Below the pieces are notes generated by a model. The model searched no databases. It was given only the letters and a program-made list of their open reading frames with translations, and was not told the DNA's origin. Shown piece after piece: positions 17,389 through 26,406 of a stretch of 64,000 bases of DNA. Source of the DNA: Modicisalibacter tunisiensis (GTDB lineage: Bacteria > Pseudomonadota > Gammaproteobacteria > Pseudomonadales > Halomonadaceae); the NCBI RefSeq assembly GCF_020148005.1, contig NZ_JAGXFD010000001.1, forward strand, positions 2,391,037-2,455,036. Direction: 5' to 3'. The translations under genes were made by a program, and so were the position numbers. Each line of letters opens with the position of its first letter. Position 1 is the first letter of the stretch.

Positions 17389-19761
17389 TTGGAACAGTAC
17401 ATCGAATGGTTCGATCGCCTGGGCATGGATGACGTCGATCGTGTCGGCGGCAAGAATGCGTCGTTGGGCGAAATGATCTCCAATCTGGCCGATGCCGGCG
17501 TCACCGTGCCGGGCGGCTTCGCCACCACCGCGCATGCCTACCGCCAGTTCCTGGCTCACGAGGGGCTCAACGAGCGCATCAACAGCGCGCTGGCGCGCCT
17601 GGATGTCGATGATGTCGCCGAGCTGACCCGAGTGGGCCGCGAGATTCGCCAGTGGGTCATCGACACGCCCCTGCCCCCGGAATTCGAGGCCGCGCTGCGC
17701 GAAGCCTACCGCGAGCTGGAGTCGCGCCACGCCAACCTCAAGGTGGCGGTGCGTTCCTCGGCGACCGCCGAGGATCTGCCGGACGCCTCCTTCGCCGGCC
17801 AGCAGGAGACCTTCCTCAATATCGAAGGCTTCGACAACGTCAAGCGCGCCGTGCACGAGGTGTTCGCCTCGCTGTTCAATGACCGCGCCATCTCCTACCG
17901 CGTGCATCGCGGCTTCGATCATGCCCAGGTCGCGCTGTCCGCGGGCATCCAGAAGATGGTGCGCTCCGAGACCGGGGCGGCGGGCGTGATGTTCACCCTC
18001 GACACCGAATCGGGCTATCGCGATGCGGTGTTCGTCACCGGTTCCTGGGGGCTGGGCGAGACCGTGGTGCAGGGCGCGGTGAACCCGGACGAGTTCTACG
18101 TCCACAAGCCGACCCTGGCCGCGGGCCGCCCGGCCGTGCTGCGTCGCACCCTGGGCTCCAAGCTGATCAAGATGACCTACACCGACGACGCCTCGGCGGG
18201 CAAGTCGGTGCAGACCGTCGATGTCTCGCCGGCGGACCGTGCGCGCTTCTGCATCGACGACGACGACGTCATGGCGCTGGCCCGTCAGGCGGTGATCATC
18301 GAGCAGCACTACGGCCGTCCGATGGACATCGAGTGGGCCCGCGACGGCGACGACGGCAAGCTCTACATCGTCCAGGCGCGGCCCGAAACGGTGGTCTCCA
18401 ACCAGGAGGGCGGCAAGCTCGAGCGCTTCCAGCTCAAGGAGAAGGGGCGCCAGCTGGTCGCCGGCCGCGCCATCGGCCAGCGCATCGGCCGCGGCGCGGT
18501 GAAGGTGGTCGAGTCCACCGAGGAGATGGACAAGATCCATCCCGGCGACGTGCTGGTCACCGACATGACCGACCCGGACTGGGAGCCGGTGATGAAACGC
18601 GCCTCGGCGATCGTCACCAACCGCGGCGGGCGGACCTGCCACGCGGCGATCATCGCCCGCGAGCTGGGCATCCCGGCGGTGGTCGGCTGCGGCGACGCCA
18701 CCGAGGTGCTCGAGGACGGCCGCGAGGTCACCGTATCCTGTGCCGAGGGCGATACCGGTCACGTCTATGACGGGCTGCTGGAGTTCGACTGTCAGACCAC
18801 CAGCGTCGACAGCATGCCGGACCTGCCGTTCAAGATCATGATGAACGTCGGCAACCCCGACCGCGCCTTCGCCTTCGCCGGGCTGCCCAACGCCGGGGTC
18901 GGCCTGGCGCGCCTGGAGTTCATCATCAATCGCATGATCGGCGTGCACCCCAAGGCACTGCTCGACTATGCCAAGTTGCCCACGGATCTCCAGCAGATCA
19001 TCGACGTGCGCACCGCCGGCTACGATGATCCCGTGTCCTTCTACGTCGACAAGCTGGTCGAGGGCATCTCGACCCTGGCGGCGTCGTTCTATCCCAAGCG
19101 GGTGATCGTGCGCATGTCGGACTTCAAGTCCAACGAGTACGAGAACCTGATCGGCGGCAAGCTCTACGAGCCGGGCGAGGAGAACCCCATGCTCGGCTTC
19201 CGGGGCGCCTCGCGCTACATCTCCGAGGCCTTCCGGCCCTGCTTCGAGCTGGAGTGCCGGGCGCTCAAGCGCGTGCGCGACGAGATGGGGCTGGACAACG
19301 TCGAGGTCATGGTGCCGTTCGTGCGCACCCCGGACGAGGGTCGCGAGGTGGTCGAGCTGATGGCCGCCAACGGTCTCGCGCGTGGCGACAACGGCCTCAA
19401 GGTCATCATGATGTGCGAGCTGCCGGCCAACGCCCTGCTGGCCGACGAGTTCCTCGAGCACTTCGACGGCTTCTCGATCGGTTCCAACGACCTCACGCAG
19501 CTGACGCTGGGCCTGGACCGCGACTCCGGGATCGTCGCCCACCTGTTCGACGAGCGGAACCCGGCCGTCAAGAAGCTGCTCAGCATGGCCATCCAGGCCT
19601 GCAAGGCTCAGGGCAAGTACGTGGGCATCTGCGGCCAGGGGCCCTCGGACCACCCCGAGCTGGCCAAGTGGCTGATGGAGCAGGGCATCGACTCGGTGTC
19701 GCTGAACCCGGACGCGGTGCTCGAGACCTGGTTCATGCTGGCGGGCGAAACCCTCGGCTGA
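17389..19761 (+). CDS. ppsA: Phosphoenolpyruvate synthase
   Basis: The 790-residue enzyme makes PEP from pyruvate and ATP for gluconeogenesis. The N-terminal ATP-grasp domain opens with [17 protein letters not shown] and contains [25 protein letters not shown]. The swivelling phospho-His domain has GGRTCHAAI with His418, close to E. coli His421. The C-terminal PEP/pyruvate barrel includes [15 protein letters not shown]. The start is probably TTG at 17389, preceded by AAGGGGG at 17378-17384; the first 24 codons of the longer open frame are not family-like. Its activity is probably controlled by the adjacent PpsR. Confidence 0.95.
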   Translation: MEQYIEWFDRLGMDDVDRVGGKNASLGEMISNLADAGVTVPGGFATTAHAYRQFLAHEGLNERINSALARLDVDDVAELTRVGREIRQWVIDTPLPPEFEAALREAYRELESRHANLKVAVRSSATAEDLPDASFAGQQETFLNIEGFDNVKRAVHEVFASLFNDRAISYRVHRGFDHAQVALSAGIQKMVRSETGAAGVMFTLDTESGYRDAVFVTGSWGLGETVVQGAVNPDEFYVHKPTLAAGRPAVLRRTLGSKLIKMTYTDDASAGKSVQTVDVSPADRARFCIDDDDVMALARQAVIIEQHYGRPMDIEWARDGDDGKLYIVQARPETVVSNQEGGKLERFQLKEKGRQLVAGRAIGQRIGRGAVKVVESTEEMDKIHPGDVLVTDMTDPDWEPVMKRASAIVTNRGGRTCHAAIIARELGIPAVVGCGDATEVLEDGREVTVSCAEGDTGHVYDGLLEFDCQTTSVDSMPDLPFKIMMNVGNPDRAFAFAGLPNAGVGLARLEFIINRMIGVHPKALLDYAKLPTDLQQIIDVRTAGYDDPVSFYVDKLVEGISTLAASFYPKRVIVRMSDFKSNEYENLIGGKLYEPGEENPMLGFRGASRYISEAFRPCFELECRALKRVRDEMGLDNVEVMVPFVRTPDEGREVVELMAANGLARGDNGLKVIMMCELPANALLADEFLEHFDGFSIGSNDLTQLTLGLDRDSGIVAHLFDERNPAVKKLLSMAIQACKAQGKYVGICGQGPSDHPELAKWLMEQGIDSVSLNPDAVLETWFMLAGETLG

Positions 19762-19783
19762 GCCTCTCTCGCGGCGCTTCGAG

Positions 19784-19820
19784 AAGCCCGGCCCGCCTCC
19801 TGGCGGGTCGGGCTTTTTTT
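19784..19820 (+). terminator. Rho-independent terminator after ppsA
   Basis: The 14-bp stem AAGCCCGGCCCGCC pairs with GGCGGGTCGGGCTT (one G-T wobble) around a 4-nt loop. Seven T residues follow (19814-19820). It ends ppsA transcription ahead of the convergent GDPD gene. Confidence 0.9.
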
Positions 19821-19824
19821 GGCG

Positions 19825-21657
19825 TCAGGCGTGCAGCCAGCTGTGCAGCTTGAGCAGCAGCAGCTCCCCGTCGCTCAGGGTGGCACGCTCGGCCAGCAGG
19901 TCGGACAGGCGCGCCGGCCGGTCGGTGATGATGTTGTCCACGCCCAGATCGATCAGCCGCGCCATCTGGCGGCGGTCGTTGACCGTCCAGGCGTGCAGGG
20001 CATAGCCCCGGGCATGGACCGCGGCCACGGTGGCGGCGTCGATGCGCACATGGCGCAGCCCCAGGGCGTCGATGTCGCCCAGGGCCAGCCCGCCGCGCAC
20101 CATGAACTGCGCGAACAGGGTGGTGCGCAGCTGCGGGGCGCGACGCTCCACCTCGCGGATGACCGCCGGCGACAGCGAGGCGATCACCACCTGGTCGCGG
20201 CGCTCGCGGGGCAGCCGGGCGAGAACGGCATCCACCAGCGCGGTGGCATTGTTGCCGGTCGGCTTGAGTTCGATGTAGAGCCGAATCCGGTGGCGGGTCA
20301 GGCGCAGCACCGACTCGAGGCGGGGGAGGCGCTCCTCGCGATAGGCCGGGGCGAACCAGCTGCCCACATCGATCTCCCGCAGCGCCGGCCAGGCGAGTTC
20401 GCTGATGCGCTCGTCACGGCCGAGCAGACGCCGCAGGCTGTCATCGTGGGAGATTACTACCTGGCCGTCCGCGCTGAGGCGGGCGTCGAACTCGATATAG
20501 TCGGCGCCGTCGGCGATGGCGCGCTCGAAGGCGGCGAGGGTATTCTCCGGCGCCTCAATCGAGCTGCCGCGATGGGCGGTGATGGTGACCGTGTCCTGCA
20601 GGGTGAAGCGGTTGAGCTCGGCGAAGGCCTGCCCGGCCGCGATCAGCAGCACCAGGGCTTCGGCGCCCCAGGCCACCCAGGCCGGGTGATCGCGGCGGGT
20701 GGGCGAGGGTGGCCGGGGTTGACGATGGGCCAGGCGCAGATAGAGACACCCCGTCACCAGGCTGTTGACGGCCACGCCGATGAACGTCGCCGCCAGGGCC
20801 AGCAGACCGTAGAACGTCAGGTAGGCGAGCATGGCAGGGATCAGCCAGGTGGTCCGCTCCGGCAGCCAGCCCAGCAGGGGCGTGACCAGCGTATCGAAGA
20901 CCAGACTGGCCCCTAGCGGCAGCAGCACGACCAGCGGTACCGGCAGGATCACCGGCAGCAACAGCCGCCGACCGTGGCCGCGGGTCAGGGTCCGACTGCG
21001 CCTCAGGGCGTCACCGACCCGGCGACCCTCGAGCACCAGCGCCGGCAGGGCGAGTACCCAGCGCAGGTACAGGGCGGCGGCGGCCCACAGCCACAGCGCG
21101 AGCGGTGCCACGGCGGCGAGCAGGAACCAGCCCAGCGCGGCGGGGCGAGTCTGCATCACCACATAGCTTTCCATGTCGCCCAGCAGCCAGCGATACAGGC
21201 CTTCCAGAAGCAGCAGCGGAACCAGAGCCACCGCCAGCTGGGCCGTGGTCTGCAGGAGGGTCAGCCCGGCAATGCCGGGCAGGCGTCGACCGACGTTCCA
21301 GAGTGCTTCGAGCGCCTGGCGGTAGCGATGGGCGCCCGGCCGGGCCACCACCAGCAGCATGCCGGCCTGTTGCAGGGCCAGCAGCAGGGCGCTCAGGGCG
21401 ATCGCGGTCAGCAGCCAGAGGGCGCCCCAGGGCGTGAGGGCGACATCGAGCAGCTGGGCCCCGGTCAACGGAGGGCGGCCGAGCTCGCGAAGCAGGGCGG
21501 CCAGGGTGCTGGCACTGGCGGGCAGCAGCAGCGTGGCCGAGAGCAGGGTGAAGAACAGCTGGTAGGCGACCAGCGGTCGCCAGTGCTCGCGCAGCGAGCG
21601 CAGTGCCGCGACGCCGAGGGCATGCGGGGCGAGTGTCGTGGCCGGTGATTCAGGCAT
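19825..21657 (-). CDS. Glycerophosphodiester phosphodiesterase with N-terminal membrane domain
   Basis: The protein has 610 residues in two parts. Residues 1 to about 340 form a membrane domain of roughly eight hydrophobic helices, resembling the GDPD-associated membrane module. Residues about 357-600 form a GDPD TIM barrel. The catalytic motif AHRGSSIEAPENT has its His at 362, and EFDARLSADG and SHDDSLRR supply further metal ligands. It probably cleaves glycerophosphodiesters to glycerol-3-phosphate and an alcohol at the membrane. The topology suggests the catalytic domain follows the last helix, but the side of the membrane cannot be fixed from the sequence. Confidence 0.92.
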   Translation of the reverse strand: MPESPATTLAPHALGVAALRSLREHWRPLVAYQLFFTLLSATLLLPASASTLAALLRELGRPPLTGAQLLDVALTPWGALWLLTAIALSALLLALQQAGMLLVVARPGAHRYRQALEALWNVGRRLPGIAGLTLLQTTAQLAVALVPLLLLEGLYRWLLGDMESYVVMQTRPAALGWFLLAAVAPLALWLWAAAALYLRWVLALPALVLEGRRVGDALRRSRTLTRGHGRRLLLPVILPVPLVVLLPLGASLVFDTLVTPLLGWLPERTTWLIPAMLAYLTFYGLLALAATFIGVAVNSLVTGCLYLRLAHRQPRPPSPTRRDHPAWVAWGAEALVLLIAAGQAFAELNRFTLQDTVTITAHRGSSIEAPENTLAAFERAIADGADYIEFDARLSADGQVVISHDDSLRRLLGRDERISELAWPALREIDVGSWFAPAYREERLPRLESVLRLTRHRIRLYIELKPTGNNATALVDAVLARLPRERRDQVVIASLSPAVIREVERRAPQLRTTLFAQFMVRGGLALGDIDALGLRHVRIDAATVAAVHARGYALHAWTVNDRRQMARLIDLGVDNIITDRPARLSDLLAERATLSDGELLLLKLHSWLHA

Positions 21658-21712
21658 GCCTACACGCTAGCATGCCGGGCGCGGCATCCGACAGGCCGCA
21701 TGAAACCGCGGT

Positions 21713-22198
21713 TCAGTCGATCGGCAGTCGGGCGTCGGCCACCACGATGCCGTTGTTGTCGGCGTAGAGCCAGTCGCCGGGGCGCAGGGTGACGCCGGCG
21801 ACGGTGACGGGCAGGTCGCGCTGGCCTTCGCCGTGCTTGTGGCTGCGCCGGGGGTGGATGCCCAGCGCCTGGACGCCGAGGTCGACATCGGCCAGCACGT
21901 CCACATCGCGGACGCAGCCGTAGAGCACGACCCCCGCCCAGCCATTGCGCGCCGCCTGGTCGGCCAGCCGGTCACCGAGCAGCGCGCAGCGCAGCGAGCC
22001 ACCGGCATCGACGACGAGCACGCTGCCCTCGCCGGGCTCGGCGACGGCCTCCTTGAGGCGGGAGTTGTCCTCGAAGCACTTGATGGTGCGCACCGGCCCC
22101 GAGAAAGCCTCGCGCCCGCCGAGGTTGATGAACACCGGGTCGAGCACCCGGACCTCGGGATGGGCGTCGCAGATATCGGGGGTGACGACAGGGGGCAT
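21713..22198 (-). CDS. rraA: RraA-family protein (RNase E regulator/aldolase-like fold)
   Basis: This 161-residue protein matches the length and pattern of RraA. It has the family segments TPDICDAHP at the start, [33 protein letters not shown] and [13 protein letters not shown]. In E. coli, RraA binds RNase E and inhibits it; related proteins are 4-hydroxy-4-methyl-2-oxoglutarate or oxaloacetate aldolases with metal ligands in the GDxxAxxA and RD positions. The ATG at 22198 follows GGAGAG. It lies downstream of acnB on the same strand, but a strong terminator separates them. Confidence 0.9.
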   Translation of the reverse strand: MPPVVTPDICDAHPEVRVLDPVFINLGGREAFSGPVRTIKCFEDNSRLKEAVAEPGEGSVLVVDAGGSLRCALLGDRLADQAARNGWAGVVLYGCVRDVDVLADVDLGVQALGIHPRRSHKHGEGQRDLPVTVAGVTLRPGDWLYADNNGIVVADARLPID

Positions 22199-22313
22199 GG
22201 CATCTCTCCACATCGCAGGGGCGGATCGACAGGATGCCACGGAATCGGCGTGGGCGGGGCGAAAATCGGGAGAAAAACGCCGTGCCGCGTTTCCCGGCAA
22301 AGTGCGATGAACC

Positions 22314-22345
22314 AAAAAAAGCGCCCCGCTCGGGGCGGGGCGCTT
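22314..22345 (-). terminator. Rho-independent terminator after acnB
   Basis: Read on the minus strand, AAGCGCCCCG pairs with CGGGGCGCTT across a 7-nt loop, and a run of seven T residues follows (A-run at 22314-22320 on the plus strand). It lies 43-74 bp after the acnB stop. Confidence 0.9.
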
Positions 22346-22387
22346 CGGTCATCGATTGACGATGTTGCGAGCATCGGAATCGAAGGG

Positions 22388-24991
22388 TCAGGCTTCCTCG
22401 GCGAGGGGAATCACGTTGGAGGCGGCCTTCTGGAACTCCTCGATCTCGTGGAAGTTCATGTAGCGATAGATCTCGCCGGCCATGGCGTTGAATTCGCCCA
22501 TGTAGCCCTTGTACTCCTCCACGCTGGGCAGGCGGCCGACCACGGCGGCGACCGCGGCCAGCTCGGCGGAGGCCAGGTAGACGTTGGCGCCGTCGCCCAG
22601 GCGGTTGGGGAAGTTGCGGGTCGAGGTGGAGACCACGGTGGACTTGGGCGCCACGCGGGCCTGGTTGCCCATGCACAGCGAGCAGCCCGGCATCTCCATG
22701 CGCGCGCCGGCGCGGCCGTAGATGCCGTAGTAGCCTTCCTCGGTGAGCTGGTGCTGGTCCATCTTGGTCGGCGGCGCCAGCCACAGCTTGGTCTTCAGGC
22801 TGCCGGCGGGCTGTTTCTCGAGCAGCTTGCCGGCGGCGCGGAAGTGGCCGATGTTGGTCATGCACGAGCCGATGAACACCTCGTCGATGGTCTCGCCGGC
22901 CACCTCGGAGAGCAGGCGGGCGTCGTCCGGATCGTTCGGGGCGCAGAGTACCGGCTCGGTGAGTTCGTTGAGGTCGATCTCGATCACCTCGGCGTACTCG
23001 GCGTCGGCGTCGGCGCGCATCAGGCTGGGGTTGGCGAGCCACTCCTCCATGCCCGCGATGCGACGCTCCAGGGTGCGGCGGTCACCGTAGCCCTGGTCGA
23101 TCATCCACTTGAGCAGGGTGATGTTGGACGTCAGGTACTCGCTGACGCTGTCCTCGGAGAGGGTGATGGTGCAGCCGGCGGCGCTGCGCTCGGCGGAGGC
23201 GTCGGAGAGTTCGAAGGCCTGTTCGACGGTGAGGTCCTCGAGCCCTTCGATCTCCAGCACGCGACCGGAGAAGGCGTTCTTCTTGCCGGACTTCTCGACG
23301 GTCAGCAGGCCCTGCTGGATGGCCTGGTAAGGGATGGCGTGGACCAGGTCACGCAGGGTGATGCCCGGCTGGCGCTCGCCCTTGAAGCGCACCAGCACGG
23401 ATTCCGGCATGTCCAGCGGCATCACGCCGGTGGCGGCGGCGAAGGCCACCAGACCGGAGCCCGCGGGGAAGGAGATGCCCATCGGGAAGCGGGTGTGGGA
23501 GTCGCCGCCGGTGCCCACGGTGTCGGGCAGCAGCATGCGGTTGAGCCAGCTGTGGATGATGCCGTCGCCCGGACGCAGCGAGACGCCGCCGCGGTTCATG
23601 ATGAAGTCGGGCAGGGTGTGCTGCATCTCCACGTCGACCGGCTTGGGATAGGCGGCGGTGTGGCAGAATGACTGCATCACCAGGTCGGCCTGGAAGCCCA
23701 GGCACGCCAGATCCTTGAGCTCGTCGCGGGTCATCGGGCCGGTGGTGTCCTGGGAGCCGACGGTGGTCATCTTCGGTTCGCAGTACATGCCCGGACGCAC
23801 GCCGTCCATGCCGCAGGCCTTGCCGACCATCTTCTGCGCCAGGGTGAAGCCCTTGCCGCTGTCGGCCGGCTGTTCCGGGGTCTTGAAGACGTCGGAGGGC
23901 GCCAGGCCCAGCTCGTTGCGGGCCTTCTCGGTCAGGCCGCGACCGATGATCAGCGGAATGCGGCCGCCGGCACGCACCTCGTCGAGGATCACCCGGGTCT
24001 TGAGTTCGAAGGTGGAGAGCACCTCGTCGGTGCCGTGCCGGCAGACCTTGCCCTCGTAGGGGTAGACGTCGATGAGATCGCCCATCTCGAGCTTCTCGAC
24101 GTCCATCTCGATGGGCAGGGCACCGGCGTCTTCCATGGTGTTGAAGAAGATCGGGGCGATCTTGCCGCCGAACACGAAGCCGCCGGCGCGCTTGTTGGGC
24201 ACGTGGGGGATGTCGTCGCCGAAGAACCACAGCACCGAGTTGGTGGCGGACTTGCGTGAGGAGCCGGTGCCCACCACGTCGCCGACGTAGGCGACCGGGT
24301 AGCCCTGGTTCTTGACGTCATTGATCTGCGCCAGCGGGCCCTTGCTGCCCGGCACTTCCGGCTCGATGCCCTCGCGCGGGTTCTTGAGCATGGCATTGGC
24401 GTGCAGCGGGATGTCCGGACGCGACCAGGCATCCGGCGCCGGGGAGAGGTCGTCGGTATTGGTCTCGCCGGGCACCTTGAACACCGCCAGGGTGATCTTC
24501 TCGGCCAGCGCCGGCCTGGCCAGGAACCACTCGGCATCGGCCCAGGACTGCAGCACGGCCTGGGCGACGCTGTTGCCGGCCTTGGCGCGCTCGGCGACGT
24601 CATGGAAGGCGTCGAACATCAGCAGGGTATGCTTGAGCTGTTCGCCGGCCTCCTTGGCGAGGCTCTCGTCATCGAGCAGCTCGACCAGGGTGGCGATGTT
24701 GTAGCCGCCCTGCATGGTCCCCAGCAGCTTGACCGCGTGCACCTTGTCGATCAGCGGTGATTCGGCGTCGCCCCTGGCGATGGCGGTCAGGAAGCCGGCC
24801 TTGACGTAGGCGGCTTCGTCGACACCGGGGGGAACGCGATCGGTGATCAGCTCGAGCAGAAACTGTTCCTCGCCGGCCGGCGGATTCTTGAGCAGCTCGA
24901 CCAGTTCGGCGGTCTGCTCGGCGGTCAGCGGCTTCGGCGGTACGCCCTCGGCAGCGCGTTCCTCGACATGTTGACGGTAGGCTTCAAGCAC
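22388..24991 (-). CDS. acnB: Aconitate hydratase B
   Basis: This 867-residue TCA-cycle enzyme converts citrate to isocitrate and can also serve in 2-methylcitrate metabolism. The N-terminal HEAT-like domain starts [15 protein letters not shown]. The [4Fe-4S] ligands are Cys near 711 (GSCMTNIG) and Cys near 769 and 772 (GCSLCMGN), matching E. coli 710/769/772. The GTG at 24991 was preferred because GAGGG sits 8 bp upstream and the resulting N-terminus aligns with E. coli AcnB. An ATG at 25006 would add five residues. A long leader of about 100 nt precedes it. Confidence 0.96.
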   Translation of the reverse strand: MLEAYRQHVEERAAEGVPPKPLTAEQTAELVELLKNPPAGEEQFLLELITDRVPPGVDEAAYVKAGFLTAIARGDAESPLIDKVHAVKLLGTMQGGYNIATLVELLDDESLAKEAGEQLKHTLLMFDAFHDVAERAKAGNSVAQAVLQSWADAEWFLARPALAEKITLAVFKVPGETNTDDLSPAPDAWSRPDIPLHANAMLKNPREGIEPEVPGSKGPLAQINDVKNQGYPVAYVGDVVGTGSSRKSATNSVLWFFGDDIPHVPNKRAGGFVFGGKIAPIFFNTMEDAGALPIEMDVEKLEMGDLIDVYPYEGKVCRHGTDEVLSTFELKTRVILDEVRAGGRIPLIIGRGLTEKARNELGLAPSDVFKTPEQPADSGKGFTLAQKMVGKACGMDGVRPGMYCEPKMTTVGSQDTTGPMTRDELKDLACLGFQADLVMQSFCHTAAYPKPVDVEMQHTLPDFIMNRGGVSLRPGDGIIHSWLNRMLLPDTVGTGGDSHTRFPMGISFPAGSGLVAFAAATGVMPLDMPESVLVRFKGERQPGITLRDLVHAIPYQAIQQGLLTVEKSGKKNAFSGRVLEIEGLEDLTVEQAFELSDASAERSAAGCTITLSEDSVSEYLTSNITLLKWMIDQGYGDRRTLERRIAGMEEWLANPSLMRADADAEYAEVIEIDLNELTEPVLCAPNDPDDARLLSEVAGETIDEVFIGSCMTNIGHFRAAGKLLEKQPAGSLKTKLWLAPPTKMDQHQLTEEGYYGIYGRAGARMEMPGCSLCMGNQARVAPKSTVVSTSTRNFPNRLGDGANVYLASAELAAVAAVVGRLPSVEEYKGYMGEFNAMAGEIYRYMNFHEIEEFQKAASNVIPLAEEA

Positions 24992-25101
24992 GTTGGGGAC
25001 CCTCATCGATTTTCGGAATCCAGCAGGTGCAAAAAATGGCAGCGAACGTCGCTGAAAATCGCACAAGTCCTGCTTTTTAATGCCCTGACTAGAGCGAGCG
25101 C

Positions 25102-25130
25102 ATTTTACGCGAAACTGTCGACAATGTTAA
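25102..25130 (-). promoter_or_regulatory. Sigma-70 promoter for acnB
   Basis: On the minus strand TTAACA (25130-25125) and TAAAAT (25107-25102) are separated by 17 bp. This places transcription start about 105 bp before the acnB start codon. Confidence 0.55.
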
Positions 25131-25256
25131 GTCGAGGACGAGGCGCGATAGCCCGCTTTTGGTCGCATGGCGCTGGTCGTCGCGGAAGGGGCCGGCATGG
25201 CCATCTCGTCGGCCGGCGTACGGCGCGTTACCATGGGAAGCCAACCGGGAGGTCCC

Positions 25257-25709
25257 ATGAGTCGACGAATCGTTTCCCCCTGCGTCGGACTGTGTTCCAC
25301 CACCGTCGGCGACACCGTCTGTCGGGGCTGCCAGCGCAGCGATCACGAGATACGTGACTGGTTCGGCTACGATCACGCCACGCGCCAGGCGGTGATGCAG
25401 CGCCTGGACGGCTGGCGCGTGGCGGTGGCCGGCCGCTATCTGCAGGTGACGGATGCGGATCGACTCCAGGCCCAGCTCGAGCGGCACGGCATTCGCTTTC
25501 GTGCCGAGCAGCCGGCGCTGTCGCGCGCGGTGGAGCTGCTGCGGGTAGGGCGCGAGCGCATGCGCGACATTCGCCGCTACGGGCTCGCGCCGCGGGCGGC
25601 GGGTGCCGGCCTGTCGCCGGTGCAGCTTCACGAGGCGATCTCGACGACCCTGCTGGCACGCGCCGAAGCCTGCCGGGACGCCCGCGACCCCGATGAACCC
25701 ACGACGTGA
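25257..25709 (+). CDS. DUF1289 Cys-rich small protein
   Basis: The 150-residue protein has an N-terminal Cys motif SPCVGLCSTTVGDTVCRGC with Cys at 9, 13, 22 and 25, the hallmark of the DUF1289 family and a likely metal-binding knuckle. The C-terminal half is Arg/Ala-rich and less conserved. A strong GGGAGG at 25247-25252 supports the ATG at 25257. It is directly followed by miaE, with overlapping or nearly overlapping start and stop codons, so the two are probably co-translated. The biochemical function is unknown. Confidence 0.85.
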   Translation: MSRRIVSPCVGLCSTTVGDTVCRGCQRSDHEIRDWFGYDHATRQAVMQRLDGWRVAVAGRYLQVTDADRLQAQLERHGIRFRAEQPALSRAVELLRVGRERMRDIRRYGLAPRAAGAGLSPVQLHEAISTTLLARAEACRDARDPDEPTT

Positions 25710-25714
25710 ATCCC

Positions 25715-26341
25715 ATGCCCGATACCCGAGAAACCCTGTTGTCCCCCGACCTGCTGGCCTTCCTGCCGTGCGCGACGCCCGAGGCCTGGGTCGCCGCCGC
25801 GCTGGCCAATCAGGCGCTGCTGCTGATCGATCACGCCCAGTGCGAGAAGAAGGCGGCCTCCACCGCGATGAGCCTGATGTATCGCTATGTCGACCGGCCC
25901 CTGCTGTTGACCAAGATGTCGCAACTCGCCCGCGAGGAACTGCTGCACTTCGAGCAGGTGGTCAGGCTGATGGAATCGCGCGGCGTCGAGTACCGGCATA
26001 TCGCGGCCTCGCGCTACGCCGAGGGACTGCGTCGGCATGTGCGCACTGAAGATCCCGAGCGGCTGGTCGATATCCTTATCGTGGGCGCTTTCATCGAGGC
26101 GCGCTCGTGCGAGCGCTTCGCGGCCCTCATCCCGCACCTGGATGCGGAGCTTGCCAAGTTCTATCGCACTCTGGTTAAGTCGGAAGGGCGGCATTATGAG
26201 GACTACCTGATGTTGGCCAGGCGCTTCTCGGCATCGAGCATCGACACACGCATCGCCTTCTTCGCCGAACGCGAGCGAGAGTTGATCGAGTCACCCGATG
26301 CCACCTTCCGCTTTCACAGCGGCCTGCCGGCGGCGGCCTGA
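25715..26341 (+). CDS. miaE: tRNA-(ms2io6A37)-hydroxylase MiaE
   Basis: The 208-residue di-iron monooxygenase hydroxylates the isopentenyl group of ms2i6A at tRNA position 37. The ferritin-like four-helix bundle carries ExxH-type iron ligands in REELLHFEQV and SEGRHYEDY, plus Glu in GAFIEARSCERF. ATLLIDHxxCExKAAST-like opening (LLLIDHAQCEKKAAST) is typical. A GTG at 25706, overlapping the preceding stop as GTGA, is an equally possible start. Cytoplasmic. Confidence 0.93.
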   Translation: MPDTRETLLSPDLLAFLPCATPEAWVAAALANQALLLIDHAQCEKKAASTAMSLMYRYVDRPLLLTKMSQLAREELLHFEQVVRLMESRGVEYRHIAASRYAEGLRRHVRTEDPERLVDILIVGAFIEARSCERFAALIPHLDAELAKFYRTLVKSEGRHYEDYLMLARRFSASSIDTRIAFFAERERELIESPDATFRFHSGLPAAA

Positions 26342-26406
26342 CACGCGTGCCGCGGTCCGGGTGGCGTATTCGCCCTCGCTGACGAACAACGCAGGAACTG
26401 ATAACA

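Noticed and set aside
17320-19653. A 777-codon open frame opposite ppsA
   Set aside because: Antisense shadow of a highly conserved enzyme; no recognisable domain.
21833-23671. A 612-codon plus-strand frame across rraA and acnB
   Set aside because: Composition is Gly/Ala/Val/His-rich without motifs and it opposes AcnB, whose iron-sulfur cysteines are intact.
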